From: Planctomycetota bacterium
Lineage (GTDB): Bacteria; Planctomycetota; SZUA-567; H5-PLA8
Reading direction: 5' to 3'
Length of the DNA: 64,000 bases
Assembly: GCA_027493525.1 (NCBI GenBank)
Contig: JAOSKN010000003.1
Location: 744,001-808,000, forward strand
Shown piece by piece: positions 35,586-45,334 of the stretch. The translations under genes and the position numbers were made by a program. Under the pieces are notes generated by a model. The model searched no databases and was not told the DNA's origin. It saw only the letters and a list, made by a program, of their open reading frames with translations. The first letter of the stretch is position 1; each line of letters begins with the position of its first letter.

Positions 35586-38195
35586 CTACGTTTCCATCCG
35601 CAGCCAGTAACGCCACGTGCCCATGATCAGGAAGAGCAGGTGCGGCAGGATCGGCGCGGCGGCGAAGAGCAGGCCCTGCCGCGCGACCTCCGCCACGCCC
35701 ATGTTGGCGCCGACGTAGGCGACCCCAAAGAGGATGCACTTGCCGATGCCGACCAGCGAACTGGTCACTTCGTGTTTGACCAGCACGGGGATGGCCAGCA
35801 TCAGGAGCACGAAACCGGTCAAGGAATCGAAGAGCCGGCGCCAGATCTCGCTGCGGAACTGGTCCTTGTAGCGCAGCGTCCACAACTCCTTCACGTTCAT
35901 GACCGAAGGCCCGTACTTCTCGCTGTCCAGGAAGGCCGGGGTGAGCGTGCCGCCGAACTCCGGCTGTTTCTGGCAGTCCACGCTGAAGTACGAGTCTCCG
36001 GGAACCAGGTCGGGGAGCGGGGTGGGCATCAGCAGGTACCCGTGAGGCGCGTAGCGGGTGGGCCGCGCGGCGAGGTTCTCGGCCTCGACGGGGCCGCTCG
36101 GATCTTCGGTGAAGAGGTCCCAGCGGTCCTCGTCTTTGTTCCATGTGGCGCGGTCGGCCAGGATGCCCGGGATCCGCCCGTTTACGCTTTCGGTGGGCAT
36201 GAACAGGCGCACGCCTTCGGCGGTATGGAGGTTGCGCATGTAGACTTCGATCTCGTAGAGCACGAGCCGCCCCTCGGCGTCGCGCGTCTGCCCGGCCTGG
36301 GCCTTGCCCTTGGGCGTGCGGTGGTAGACGAGCGGCTTGAGCCGGTCGACTTCCATGACCAGCGCCGGCCAGACCAGTTCGCGGATCAGCCCCACCACCA
36401 GCGAGATCGCGACGGCCGAGAGCATGATCGGCTGGAAGGCCTTCTGCAGCCGCGTGCCGCAGGACTTGAAGATCACGTGCTCGTTGTTGCGGACCATGAT
36501 CGTCACGGCCAGCACGCCGGCCAGCAGCAGCAGGATCGGGAGCACGTCGAAGATCATGCCCAGCGCGCGAATCCCGTAATAGGCGCAGGCCTGGAAAAAC
36601 GCGAGCAGATGCCCGCGGGCCGGAAGCCCGGGGAGCGCCTGGTCGGAACGGAAGATCCCGCCCACCACCTCCGTGCCGTGGTCCACCAGGTCCATGGCCA
36701 CGTACAGGCCGCCCACGGCCAGGGCCACCGTGAGCAGCGGGGCCAGGAAGGCCCCGGCCACGTGCCGGTCCGACTTGCGGCGGAAGGGCAGCACGCGCTG
36801 GAGCGCCTCGCCGCCCAGGAAGCGCCACTTGTTGGCCCCGGAGAGCCTGAAGGTGTCGAAGAATGGCTTCAGCCAGCGCGGGCTCAGCCAGCCCGGGATG
36901 CCCGCGCCGAAACGCCCGTGCTCGTGCGCGTACCAGAGCGCCAGGCCCAGGACGATCATGACCAGATTGGGCGTCCAGAGCGCCGCCGGGGGGACAAGAC
37001 GGATGACGGCCAATTCCTTGCTGATCACCATCAGCGGGTAGTAAATCAGCACGTAGGCCACGATGCCCAGGATGAAGCCCACCAGGCGCTGGCTCTTGCG
37101 CACCAGCAGCCCCAGGCCCACGCCGAGGAAGACCAGGCTCAGCGGCATCAGCGCCAGCGCCAGCTTGCGGTTGAACTCCACCATCTCGCGGATGATCCGG
37201 TCGCGGGTGTTCACGATCCAGGTGCCGGCCGCGCGCGTCTCGCTCCAGTCGTACCCGGAGAGCACCAGTTGGGGCGGGTCGCCCGGCGAACCGGCCTGGA
37301 TGCGCGCCATCAGGTCGCCGGCGCGTTCGAGCAGGTCGTCGCGGCGCTGGGCGATGGTGGATTCCAGCCGCCGCGCCTCGGACAGGTTGCGCATGAAGCT
37401 GACGGTGCCGCGGCTCTCGCCCAATTTGAACTTGTCCTCGGAGAATGCGGGGAGGGGGAAGGCGACCTTGATCTCGTCGAAGAACTTGGGGTGCTCGCCC
37501 AGCGACTGCATCTGGCGCAGCGTCAGGTTCAGGCTCACGGATGCTTCGGACTCGCCGAGGTTCGTGCTGGCCTCGTAGTCCTTGGCGTAGAAGCTCTGCA
37601 CCAGCCGCCCCCGGCTGAAGATCGCGACGTGGATCGGTTTGAGCGCGCGGCCGCTCGCCGGATCGGATTCGTGGTCCAGCATGTTGATGTAGACCGCCGC
37701 GCCCTCGTCGAGTTCCATCGAGAGGGTCTGCCCCGGCTCCTCGAGCTGCTTGAAGAGCCGCGGGTTGCGCAGGGTCAGGATCTCCCGGCGCAGCGTCGAG
37801 AAGCCCCAGTCCACGCCCTGTTCGAGGCACCACATCGAGAGCATCGAGACGATGAAGCCGCTGGCCAGGATCGGCATGGCCAGGCGCAGGAGCGAGGCGC
37901 CGGCGGACTGCGCGGCCTGCAGTTCGTTCTCCGCGGCCAGCCGCCCGAAGGCCAGGATCGCCGCGATCATCGTCGCCAGCGGCAGCGCGTGGGAGAGCGC
38001 GAAGGGCAGCAGGTACGGCGTCAGCAGCGCCAACTGCCCGATGCTGACCCCGAACTCCTCCAGTTCGTCCTTGCTCACGACGAGCTTGCCCAGCAGGAAG
38101 ACCAGGCCCGTCACGGTCAGGGCCATGACGAAGTTGCGCAGGAATTCGCGGAAGACGTATCCGAACAGGATGTAGTGCCGGAAGAGCCTCAGCAT
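35586..38195 (-). CDS. Fused LptF-LptG lipopolysaccharide export permease
   Basis: A single 869-residue frame contains two successive YjgP/YjgQ (LptF/LptG) permeases. The first begins MLRLFRHYILFGYVFREFLR, has three N-terminal helices with the motif AENELQAAQSAGASLLRL, a periplasmic domain and C-terminal helices near LALALMPLSLVFLGVGLGLL. The second starts around residue 490 (GAFLAPLLTVALAVGGLYVA), repeats the motif as VRNNEHVIFKSCGTRLQKAF and ends with FDSLTGFVLLMLAIPVLVKH and GANMGVAEVARQGLLF. Normally LptF and LptG are separate chains that flank LptB2. The ATG overlaps the heptosyltransferase stop by seven bases, with GGAGG ahead. No lptB lies in the window. Confidence 0.88.
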   Translation of the reverse strand: MLRLFRHYILFGYVFREFLRNFVMALTVTGLVFLLGKLVVSKDELEEFGVSIGQLALLTPYLLPFALSHALPLATMIAAILAFGRLAAENELQAAQSAGASLLRLAMPILASGFIVSMLSMWCLEQGVDWGFSTLRREILTLRNPRLFKQLEEPGQTLSMELDEGAAVYINMLDHESDPASGRALKPIHVAIFSRGRLVQSFYAKDYEASTNLGESEASVSLNLTLRQMQSLGEHPKFFDEIKVAFPLPAFSEDKFKLGESRGTVSFMRNLSEARRLESTIAQRRDDLLERAGDLMARIQAGSPGDPPQLVLSGYDWSETRAAGTWIVNTRDRIIREMVEFNRKLALALMPLSLVFLGVGLGLLVRKSQRLVGFILGIVAYVLIYYPLMVISKELAVIRLVPPAALWTPNLVMIVLGLALWYAHEHGRFGAGIPGWLSPRWLKPFFDTFRLSGANKWRFLGGEALQRVLPFRRKSDRHVAGAFLAPLLTVALAVGGLYVAMDLVDHGTEVVGGIFRSDQALPGLPARGHLLAFFQACAYYGIRALGMIFDVLPILLLLAGVLAVTIMVRNNEHVIFKSCGTRLQKAFQPIMLSAVAISLVVGLIRELVWPALVMEVDRLKPLVYHRTPKGKAQAGQTRDAEGRLVLYEIEVYMRNLHTAEGVRLFMPTESVNGRIPGILADRATWNKDEDRWDLFTEDPSGPVEAENLAARPTRYAPHGYLLMPTPLPDLVPGDSYFSVDCQKQPEFGGTLTPAFLDSEKYGPSVMNVKELWTLRYKDQFRSEIWRRLFDSLTGFVLLMLAIPVLVKHEVTSSLVGIGKCILFGVAYVGANMGVAEVARQGLLFAAAPILPHLLFLIMGTWRYWLRMET

Positions 38196-39277
38196 GCCGC
38201 GGCGCCTCCGGCCTGCCCGAGCAGTTCCTCGCACGATTCCAGCACCTTCTCGGGCTTGACCCACATCAGGCAGGCCAGGTCCTGGCGCTGGCAGGTCGTC
38301 TTCCAGCAGGGCTGGCACTCGGGACCGCCGGCCTGGATACGGTGCTCGCGCCCGTACGGCCCGTTGCGCAGCGGATCGCTGGCGCCGAAGACCGCGACGC
38401 TCTTCACGCCCAGCGCGACGGCCAGGTGCAGCGGCCCGGTGTCGTTCCCGACGAAGAGCCGCGCGCCGGCCAGCAGCGCCGCCAGTTCGCGCAGGTTGGT
38501 GGGCGGCGCGAGCAGCACGCGGGGGTGCCCCGCCACGCGCGCGATGGTCTCCGCCGCCGCGCGCTCCTCGGCGTCGGCCCAGGTCACGAGCGCCGCCAGG
38601 CGGCCGCCGCGGGTCAGGCCCTTGGCCACCGCGCCGAAGTGCTCCGGGGGCCAGCGCTTGGTCGCCCAGGTCGCGCCGGGATTGACGACCGCGTAGGGCG
38701 CGCCGCCCTCGCCCAGGCCGTGCTCGCGCAGGAACGGCTCCAGCGCGCGGGCCTCGGCCGCGTAATCCGGCATCACCCATTCGGGGCGCACCGGCGGCGC
38801 CACGCCCAGCGGGCGGACCAGTTCCAGGTTCTTCTCGACGATGTGGATCGCCGTCTCCGGGACCCGCACGCGCCGGTTGGCGAAGAGCCGGTTCAGTTCG
38901 CGGCTCTCCGGTCCGCGGAAGCCGATCCGCTGCCTGGCCCGGCTCCACCAGGCGACCAGCCCGCTCTTGGTCAGGCCCTGCAGGTCGATCGCCGTATCGT
39001 AGCTTTCCGCGCGCAGTTCCTTGCGGAAGGTCTGCAGCGCCTTGACGCGGCTGAAGAAGGTGCCTTCCTTGCGCTTGAAGGCATGGCGCGGGAAGACGTG
39101 GAAGCGGTCCACCAGCGGGTGCCCGTTCAGCAGCGCGTGCGGGGCCTTTTCCACGGCCCAGCCCAGGTAGGCCTTGGGGAAATGGCGGCGCAGCGCGACC
39201 AGGACCGGGACCGCGTGCAGGCAGTCCCCGATCGCCGAGAGGCGGACCAGGAGGATTCTGGGCGCTTCAGGCTTCAA
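38189..39277 (-). CDS. Glycosyltransferase family 9 (heptosyltransferase-like)
   Basis: The 362-residue protein begins PRILLVRLSAIGDCLHAVPV, the GT9 N-terminal signature. It continues with YDTAIDLQGLTKSGLVAWWS, VVNPGATWATKRWPPEHFGA and the ADP-sugar-binding ARLFVGNDTGPLHLAVALGV with VAVFGASDPLRNGPYG. These are the ADP-heptose:LPS heptosyltransferase (WaaC/WaaF) motifs. It acts at the cytoplasmic face on lipid A core. The start is TTG at 39277, with GAGGA seven bases ahead, inside the end of the GT4 gene. A short Cys-rich tail (CQPCWKTTCQRQDLACLMWV) is typical of some GT9 members. The exact acceptor is not determinable. Confidence 0.9.
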   Translation of the reverse strand: MKPEAPRILLVRLSAIGDCLHAVPVLVALRRHFPKAYLGWAVEKAPHALLNGHPLVDRFHVFPRHAFKRKEGTFFSRVKALQTFRKELRAESYDTAIDLQGLTKSGLVAWWSRARQRIGFRGPESRELNRLFANRRVRVPETAIHIVEKNLELVRPLGVAPPVRPEWVMPDYAAEARALEPFLREHGLGEGGAPYAVVNPGATWATKRWPPEHFGAVAKGLTRGGRLAALVTWADAEERAAAETIARVAGHPRVLLAPPTNLRELAALLAGARLFVGNDTGPLHLAVALGVKSVAVFGASDPLRNGPYGREHRIQAGGPECQPCWKTTCQRQDLACLMWVKPEKVLESCEELLGQAGGAAAC

Positions 39278-40391
39278 GCCCGGTTCCTCGTTCGCTTGCG
39301 CGCAGCCGGCGGTAGAGCGCCAGCGTGCCTTCGGTCATGGCCTCGGCGGAAAAGCGTTCCCGCGCACGGACCCGCGCCGCTTCGCCGAAGCGCCGCCGCA
39401 GGCCGGAATCGCCCGCCAATCGGCCCAGCGCCGCGGCCAGCGCCGCCACGTCGCCTACGGGCACGGACAATCCGGTCAGGCCGTCCTCGACGACTTCCAC
39501 CATCCCGCCGGCACGAGTAATCGCCGCCGGAAGCCCCGCGCCCTGCGCCTCGATCAGCGCGGTGCACAGGCCTTCGGCCTCGCTGCAGAACGCGGCCATG
39601 TCCGCGGCGGCCCAAAGGGCCCTGAGGTCCTGCCTGAAGCCCAACAGATGGACGCGCGCCCCCAGGCCGCGCCGCGAGATTTCCTCTTTAAGCTGGCCTT
39701 CCAGTTCTCCGGAGCCCGCGATGGCGAGGTGGACATGTTCACCCAGGGTTTCGGCCGCCGCAAGCAGGTCCATCTGGCGTTTCTCGGAGGTCAGCGCCGC
39801 CGCATGCGCGATGAGCAGCGAGTCTTCGGCAAGCCCCATTTCGTCGCGCAGCGCCCGAGCCTCCGGCGCGTCTCTGCCAAGCGGTTCGGGAAAGGCCAGA
39901 CCGCTGTAAATCACCGAGATACGGGTCGATGCAATTCCGGCGCGCTCCAACTCGGCTCGTGTGGCCGCGCTGATGGCCACGACTTGATCGACTCGCCCCC
40001 CGTACTTGCTCGCGCTCTTTATTGTAAAAACCGTCCGGCGATGAGCAACCACGGAGAGGCGCTCCCGCGGCAGCGCCCGTGCCGCCATCTTTCCAGGGAG
40101 GACCGCGTGACTGTCATGGAGGTGCAAGACATCCGCCTGCACCTTGCGCAGGAGTTTGCCCAATCGAATCACACCAAGCGGATTCAGACCCTGTCCAAGC
40201 GAAAGTTCGTGCGTCTCGAGCCCGGCCCGGGTTGCGCGTTCCTGGAGCGGCGCGCCGGGAGGCGTGACGATGACCGCGCGCTGGCCGCGAGCCTGCAACC
40301 CTTGGCAGAGCAGGAAGATCTGGTTCTCCCCGCCGCGCCACGTCCGCGCCGTGCTGACATGAACGCTGGTCTGGGGTCGCTCGGCTTCCAT
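39267..40391 (-). CDS. Glycosyltransferase family 4 protein
   Basis: The 374-residue protein is a GT-B enzyme of family 4. It has the N-terminal VSTARTWRGGENQIFLLCQG, DVLHLHDSHAVLPGKMAARA, VVAISAATRAELERAGIAST, RISVIYSGLAF, and a C-terminal donor site ADMAAFCSEAEGLCTALIEA with GLPAAITRAGGMVEVVEDGL. The ATG at 40391 (MEAERPQTSVHVSTART) fits the family; the frame upstream is Arg/Pro-rich noise. It overlaps the GT9 gene, so both probably build the same LPS core or surface glycan. Confidence 0.9.
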   Translation of the reverse strand: MEAERPQTSVHVSTARTWRGGENQIFLLCQGLQARGQRAVIVTPPGAPLQERATRAGLETHELSLGQGLNPLGVIRLGKLLRKVQADVLHLHDSHAVLPGKMAARALPRERLSVVAHRRTVFTIKSASKYGGRVDQVVAISAATRAELERAGIASTRISVIYSGLAFPEPLGRDAPEARALRDEMGLAEDSLLIAHAAALTSEKRQMDLLAAAETLGEHVHLAIAGSGELEGQLKEEISRRGLGARVHLLGFRQDLRALWAAADMAAFCSEAEGLCTALIEAQGAGLPAAITRAGGMVEVVEDGLTGLSVPVGDVAALAAALGRLAGDSGLRRRFGEAARVRARERFSAEAMTEGTLALYRRLRASERGTGLEA

Positions 40392-40609
40392 TCGAGAGGT
40401 ATAACCGCCGCGGGCCTGGAAATCCATGCGTGGCGGCCGTCCTGATCCTGCTCTTCGTCTGACTGGGCGTCCCGATTGGGTTGGCGCTGGGGGCGCTTGC
40501 CGAAGCATGAGGCCACCTCCTCGGCGACGGGATCGTCGTGGAACGCCCCTGACGAGCATCCGCCGCGCCCTGCGTTTGACTTCCGGCCCGGCGCTTCAAT
40601 GATCCAGCC

Positions 40610-41977
40610 ATGGCCTCCTACTCGGACGCGGTCGCGTACCTGGACGGGTTCGTGAACTACGAACGCGCGCAGCCCACGGCGCGCGGCCGGGCGCATTACG
40701 ACCTCTCGCGCATCGAGGAACTCGCCGAGCGCCTCGGGAATCCGCAGCGCGGGTTCCCGTCGCTGCACGTGGCCGGGACCAAGGGCAAAGGCTCCTGCTG
40801 CGCCTTCGCGGCATCGATCCTGCGCGAGGCCGGCTACCGCGTGGGGCTGTACACCTCGCCACACTTGGTGGATCTGCGCGAGCGAATCCAGCTCGACGGG
40901 AAGCCGATCGCGCAGCAAGCTTTTGCCGAACTGGTGACGCGCTGCCGCCCGTACCTTGAGGAGATGCGCGCGCGCCCCGAAGGCTCGCGCAGGCCGACGT
41001 ACTTCGAGATCCTGACCCACGTGGCGTTCATGCACTTCGCCGAGCGCGCGGTGGACGTGGCCGTCGTGGAAGTCGGCATGGGCGGGCGGCTCGACGCGAC
41101 GAACATCGTCCGCCCCGCCGCCTGCGGGATCACCCGGATCAGCCGCGACCATACCGCGATCCTGGGCGGCAGCCTTGACCGTATCGCGCGCGAGAAGGCG
41201 GGCATCCTGAAGCTCGGCGTGCCGGCCGTCAGCGCCCCGCAGCCGCCCGAGGCCGCCCGCGCGATCGAAGCTTGCGCCGCCCGCGCCGGCGCGCCGCTGG
41301 AGTTCGTGGGCCGGGAGCTGGACCTCCGCGCGGCCCTCCTGCCCCTGGAGGCCTCCGACGGCCCCTTGCGCCGGACCGAAGCCACCTTAACGCACCTGAC
41401 CGAGCGCTGGACGGCGAAGGCCAGGCTCGGCCTTCACGGCACGTATCAGGGCGAGAACTGGGCCGTGGCCGTCCGCCTGGCGCAGCGCTTCGCCGGGGAT
41501 CGGATCGCAAGTTCCATCGAGCCAGGATCACGCAAGGCGTATTGGCCGGGGCGGCTGGAGGTCGTAGAGAACCGGCCCGGAGAGCCGGTGCTGATTCTGG
41601 ACGGCGCGCACAACGATGAATCCGTTGGACGCATGTTACAGGCGGTGCAGGACTTACAACCGGGTCTGAAACACCTCGTGGTACTTCTGGGCTGCGCAAA
41701 GGATAAGGACGCGGAGGCGATCCTGCGCGCACTGGCGCTGCACACGCGCGAGGTGGTCTTTACGCAATCCTCCAATCCGCGTGCTCGCTCGGCGAACGAA
41801 CTCGCCCTGCTCTGGAAGCGGCAGACTGGGCTGGAGGCGCAGGCGAAAGCGCACTTGGATGATGCGCTTGGTGCAGCGCGCCAATTGGCCTCCGCACATG
41901 GCCCAAACGCTAATGTGGTCATTACCGGGTCTCTATATCTGGTCGGGGATGCGCGGGTGCTCATAAAAGGATGCTAA
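40610..41977 (+). CDS. folC: Folylpolyglutamate/dihydrofolate synthase
   Basis: The 455-residue protein is a Mur-ligase-type enzyme with the FolC P-loop HVAGTKGKGSCCAFAASILR, GLYTSPHLVDLRERIQLDGK, VAVVEVGMGGRLDATNIVRP, GITRISRDHTAILGGSLDRI, AREKAGILKLGVPAV, and the C-terminal VLILDGAHNDESVGRMLQAV. It adds glutamate to folates in the cytoplasm. It diverges from the glycosyltransferase genes across 218 bases and is not in an obvious operon. Base composition falls toward the 3' end (A/T-richer after about 41620). Confidence 0.94.
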   Translation: MASYSDAVAYLDGFVNYERAQPTARGRAHYDLSRIEELAERLGNPQRGFPSLHVAGTKGKGSCCAFAASILREAGYRVGLYTSPHLVDLRERIQLDGKPIAQQAFAELVTRCRPYLEEMRARPEGSRRPTYFEILTHVAFMHFAERAVDVAVVEVGMGGRLDATNIVRPAACGITRISRDHTAILGGSLDRIAREKAGILKLGVPAVSAPQPPEAARAIEACAARAGAPLEFVGRELDLRAALLPLEASDGPLRRTEATLTHLTERWTAKARLGLHGTYQGENWAVAVRLAQRFAGDRIASSIEPGSRKAYWPGRLEVVENRPGEPVLILDGAHNDESVGRMLQAVQDLQPGLKHLVVLLGCAKDKDAEAILRALALHTREVVFTQSSNPRARSANELALLWKRQTGLEAQAKAHLDDALGAARQLASAHGPNANVVITGSLYLVGDARVLIKGC

Positions 41978-42184
41978 CCTCCTTATATTGATCCACTTAG
42001 ACTTTGAGGCGTTTTCCTTGACGCGAACGTAGGATGAACGATAGAGTCACGGTCACTCATTGCGCATGGTGTGCCGGCATCCGACCTACAAACCTGAGTT
42101 GGGCACCTATGGGCGGAGGCTATAGCCTGTAGCTTGGGCTGCCGGGTTGGGATGCTCCCAAGGCGTTCGACCGGGGTACGCCGC

Positions 42185-44217
42185 ATGCCTGCATACCTTG
42201 TGGTCGTTCGCGGACCGCAGGCGCTGATGAACAAACGACTGCCGATCATGGAACCGAACTGCGTGCTGGGTAGCGATAAGTCTGCCGGGGTCTGCCTGAG
42301 CGAGGCGCCGGGCGTGGCGCCCCGCCACGCCCAATTGCGCCTGGAGCAGGGCGAACTGATCTTCGAGGCGCTCGAAGGCCATCCGATCTTCGCGCCCGGC
42401 CAGAAAGGTCCCAAGATCCGGCTCAGCCACCTCGAATCGATCATGGTCGGGCATGAGTTGGAACTGCGCTTCGAGGACGGGGTCAGCCCGGGCTTGCCGG
42501 AGCCTGCGCCGGGCCCCGCGCCGTCCCCGCTCACCGCGCCGTCGATGCTCGCCTCCAAGGCGCTCAAGGCGGCGAAGGCTGCCCAGGCCGCGAAGGCCGC
42601 CAAGACCAAGGCCGCCTCGCCCCTGGCGGCCAAGGCCGGCGCCGCGGCAAAGCCCGAGAAGAAGGCCGAAGAGCCGGCCGCGCGAGTGCTCGCCGAGGTG
42701 CAGCTCGAGTACGGCGAACCGCTGAAGGTCGAGGACTTGCTCGCGATCCCCATCTTCGAAGGCGTCCCCAAGGCGCAACTGGCCCGCTTGCCGGGGTCGG
42801 TGGTCCGGCGGCGCTTCAAGAAGGGCGAGGTCATCTGCCGCGAGGGCGAGTACGGCTCGACGGCTTTCTACCTGCTCCAGGGAAAGGTCGAAATCTACCT
42901 CAATTCGCCTCTCGCGCGCGTGCGCAGCACGAAGGACGAGCAGGGCCCCAAGGGCTTCCTGGGCCTCTTCCGGCGCTTCACGCACCGCTTGGCCTCGCGC
43001 AAGGACGAACCCCGGCAGGACGCGGGCGAGCGGCGCTACATACCCATCGACGCCTCGGTGGATCTCCCGCTCAACCAACCGATCGCGCGGATGGGTCCGG
43101 GGGACCTCTTCGGCGAGATGACCTGCCTCAGTTTCTACCCCCGCGCCGCGACGGTGCGCGCGACGGAGGACTGCGAGCTGCTGGAGATGCTCCGCAACGT
43201 GCTCCAGGTGCTCCAGCAGAAAAACACGAAGTTCCGCGAGCAGCTCGAGCACAACTACAAGGAGCGCGCGCTGGCCCAGCACCTGCGCAGCGTGCCGATC
43301 TTCGCCGACCTGGAAGACAAGTTCATCGACCAGCTCCGCCAGCGCGTCGAACTCGTCGCGTTCGAACCCAACGAAGTCGTCGTCTCCCAGGGCGAGGAGG
43401 CCGACGCCTTCTACCTGATCCGCGTCGGCTGCGTGAAGGTCGCGCAGAAGCACCCCGGCGGCGACCTGGTGCTGGCGTACCTGAGCCGGGGGAGTTTTTC
43501 GGGGAGATGGGGCTGCTGCAAGGGGGCAAGCGCAACGCCACCGTCACCGCGCTGGACCGCGTGGAACTGGTCCGCATCCCCAAAGCCGATTTCGATTTCA
43601 TGCTGAGCTGGTACGAGGAGATGCGCGGGCGTTTCGAGGCGATCTACGAAGAGCGCGCCAAGGCCACGCGCATGGCGATCCGCCAGGCCTCGGCCATCCC
43701 GCTCGACGAGTTCCTCTGCCAGGGCTTGATGCAGGCGCAGAGCCTGCTGCTGCTGGACCTCGAACGCTGCACGCGCTGCGACGAGTGCGTGCGCGCCTGC
43801 GCCGACGCCCACGACGGCGTCACGCGGCTGGTCCGCGAGGGGCTGCGCTTCGACAAGTACCTCGTCGCGACCTCCTGCCGGAGCTGCCTCGACCCGGTCT
43901 GCATGATCGGCTGCCCGGTCGGGAGCATCCGCCGGCGCGAGACGCTGGAAGTGATCATCGAGGACTGGTGCATCGGCTGCGAGAAGTGCGTCAAACAGTG
44001 CCCGTACGGCAACATCGCGATCCACGAGTTTCCGGCGGAAGGCGAGGGGGCGGGGCAGGACGTCAAGAAGGCCGCGCCCGAGCCGCAGAAGAAGGCGGTT
44101 ACCTGCGACCTCTGCGCGGGGCTGAAAGAGCCGTGCTGCGTCTACGCCTGCCCGCACGACGCCGCGCACCGCGTCGACGCCAGGCAGTTCTTCGGTTTGG
44201 GCGGCCCGTCCAAGTAG
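42185..44217 (+). CDS. FHA - double cNMP-binding - four-cluster ferredoxin fusion, frameshifted
   Basis: The restored 677-residue protein has an FHA-like domain (residues about 1-95, VAPRHAQLRLEQGELIFEAL), an Ala/Lys-rich linker and two cyclic-nucleotide-binding domains (FKKGEVICREGEYGSTAFYL to GPGDLFGEMTCLSFYPRAAT; FEPNEVVVSQGEEADAFYLI onwards). A ferredoxin module follows with four Cys clusters: CTRCDECVRACADAHDG, CRSCLDPVCMIGCPVGS, CIGCEKCVKQCPYGN and CDLCAGLKEPCCVYACPHD. That pattern matches the DmsB/NrfC-type electron-transfer subunits. The frame breaks at five G (43488-43492). One more G restores LSRGEFFGEMGLLQGGKRNA, the conserved end of the second cNMP domain. It precedes a cytochrome b-like gene and two multiheme cytochromes and presumably wires them under nucleotide or phosphopeptide control. 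Confidence 0.82.
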
Positions 44218-44253
44218 GACGGCCGGCGGCTGGCCAATAAGGAGAGCAAGTCC

Positions 44254-45210
44254 GTGCTCATCGATCGTTCCCATCGCGGCTGGATTACGTTCACCGTCCT
44301 GGTCTTCGTGCTCTCGGGGGCCTATTACTCCTACTACGCGCACGCCTCGTCGATGTCCGGCGGCAACGGGCCCTCCGGCGGCACGGTGACGGGCCTGGCC
44401 TACGGCATCGTGGCCTTCACGATGATGGTCTTCTGCGGGCTGCTGGGGGTGCGCAAGCACTTCCGCATCTGGCGGCTGGGGCGGGTCCAGGGCTGGCTGC
44501 GGGCGCACGTCTGGCTGGGCCTGCTGGCGTATCCGCTGATCCTGTTTCACGCCGGCATGCGCTTCGGCAACGGCCTGTCCTTCTGGCTGATGGTGCTCTT
44601 CTCGATCGTCATCGTGAGCGGCCTCTTCGGCATCATCATGCAGAACCTGGTGCCCCGCACCATGCTCGACCGCCTGCCGGCCGAGTCCACCTACGAGCAG
44701 ATTCCCGATGTGATCGAGAGCCTGCGCCGCGAAGCCGACCGGCTGGTCGGCGGCGTCTGCGGCCCCCTGGGCGTCGAGACCGAAGGGGAAGAGGAGGATC
44801 GCCTGCCCGGCGGCGCGGCCAGCCGCATGCGCACCGAGGGCGCCGTCAAAGGTCGGGTGGGGCACGCGCGCGGCCCGTCGCAAGGCGTGCAGGAAGGCTC
44901 CGGCCCGCTCAAGGCCTTCTACCTCGAGGTCGTGCGGCCTTTCCTCGGGCAGACCTTCATGGCCCAGGCCAAGCTGGCGGTCCCGCAGAGCAGCATCGCG
45001 GTCTTCGAGCACACGCGCACGCTGCTGCCCGACACGCTCCACGAATCGCTCAGGGACCTCGAGTCCATCTGCGACGAACGCCGGCAACTGGCGCTCCAGA
45101 TGCGCCTGCACTTCTGGCTCCACTGTTGGCTGTTCCTCCACGCGCCGCTTTCGTACGCGCTGCTGGTGCTTTCGGTCTTCCATGCGATCAAGGCGACGTT
45201 CTACTTCTAG
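44254..45210 (+). CDS. Di-heme cytochrome b-like membrane protein
   Basis: The 318-residue protein has four hydrophobic helices in the first 135 residues and one or two at the C-terminus, with a long soluble loop of about 140 residues between. Paired histidines are spaced as in bis-His cytochromes b: AHVWLGLLAYPLILFHAG (13 apart) and HAPLSYALLVLSVFHA (14 apart). This suggests two b hemes across the membrane. It starts at GTG 44254 with AGGAG ahead, 36 bases after the ferredoxin fusion. It could take electrons from quinol and pass them to the ferredoxin or to the outside cytochromes; direction is unknown. The soluble loop has no family I recognise. Confidence 0.75.
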   Translation: MLIDRSHRGWITFTVLVFVLSGAYYSYYAHASSMSGGNGPSGGTVTGLAYGIVAFTMMVFCGLLGVRKHFRIWRLGRVQGWLRAHVWLGLLAYPLILFHAGMRFGNGLSFWLMVLFSIVIVSGLFGIIMQNLVPRTMLDRLPAESTYEQIPDVIESLRREADRLVGGVCGPLGVETEGEEEDRLPGGAASRMRTEGAVKGRVGHARGPSQGVQEGSGPLKAFYLEVVRPFLGQTFMAQAKLAVPQSSIAVFEHTRTLLPDTLHESLRDLESICDERRQLALQMRLHFWLHCWLFLHAPLSYALLVLSVFHAIKATFYF

Positions 45211-45271
45211 CCTTGGGGCATGAGGCAGGGGACGAGAAGTTGAGCGCCAAGGAGTGACGTTTCGACCGCCC

Positions 45272-45313
45272 GGAACTCGGGCCTCGGAACTGGGAACTCG
45301 GAACTCGGAACTG
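45272..45313. repeat. Six tandem 7-bp repeats
   Basis: The 42 bases are six heptads: GGAACTC, GGGCCTC, GGAACTG, GGAACTC, GGAACTC, GGAACTG. The array lies between the cytochrome b-like gene and the ten-heme cytochrome gene, ending 21 bases before the latter's start codon. It resembles the 7-bp arrays at 14.9 and 18.0 kb in period and position but not in sequence. Confidence 0.85.
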
Positions 45314-45334
45314 GAATAGAAGCGAGGGATCGGA

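Noticed and set aside
35478-38696. Plus-strand frame of over 1000 codons
   Set aside because: It is antisense to the LptF-LptG permease; His/Gln/Arg-rich composition is typical of a shadow frame.
40392-40609. Remnant of a small membrane-protein gene (LILLFV and GVPIGLALGAL in one plus frame)
   Set aside because: It is interrupted by a stop, lacks a start and ribosome site, and is too short to support.
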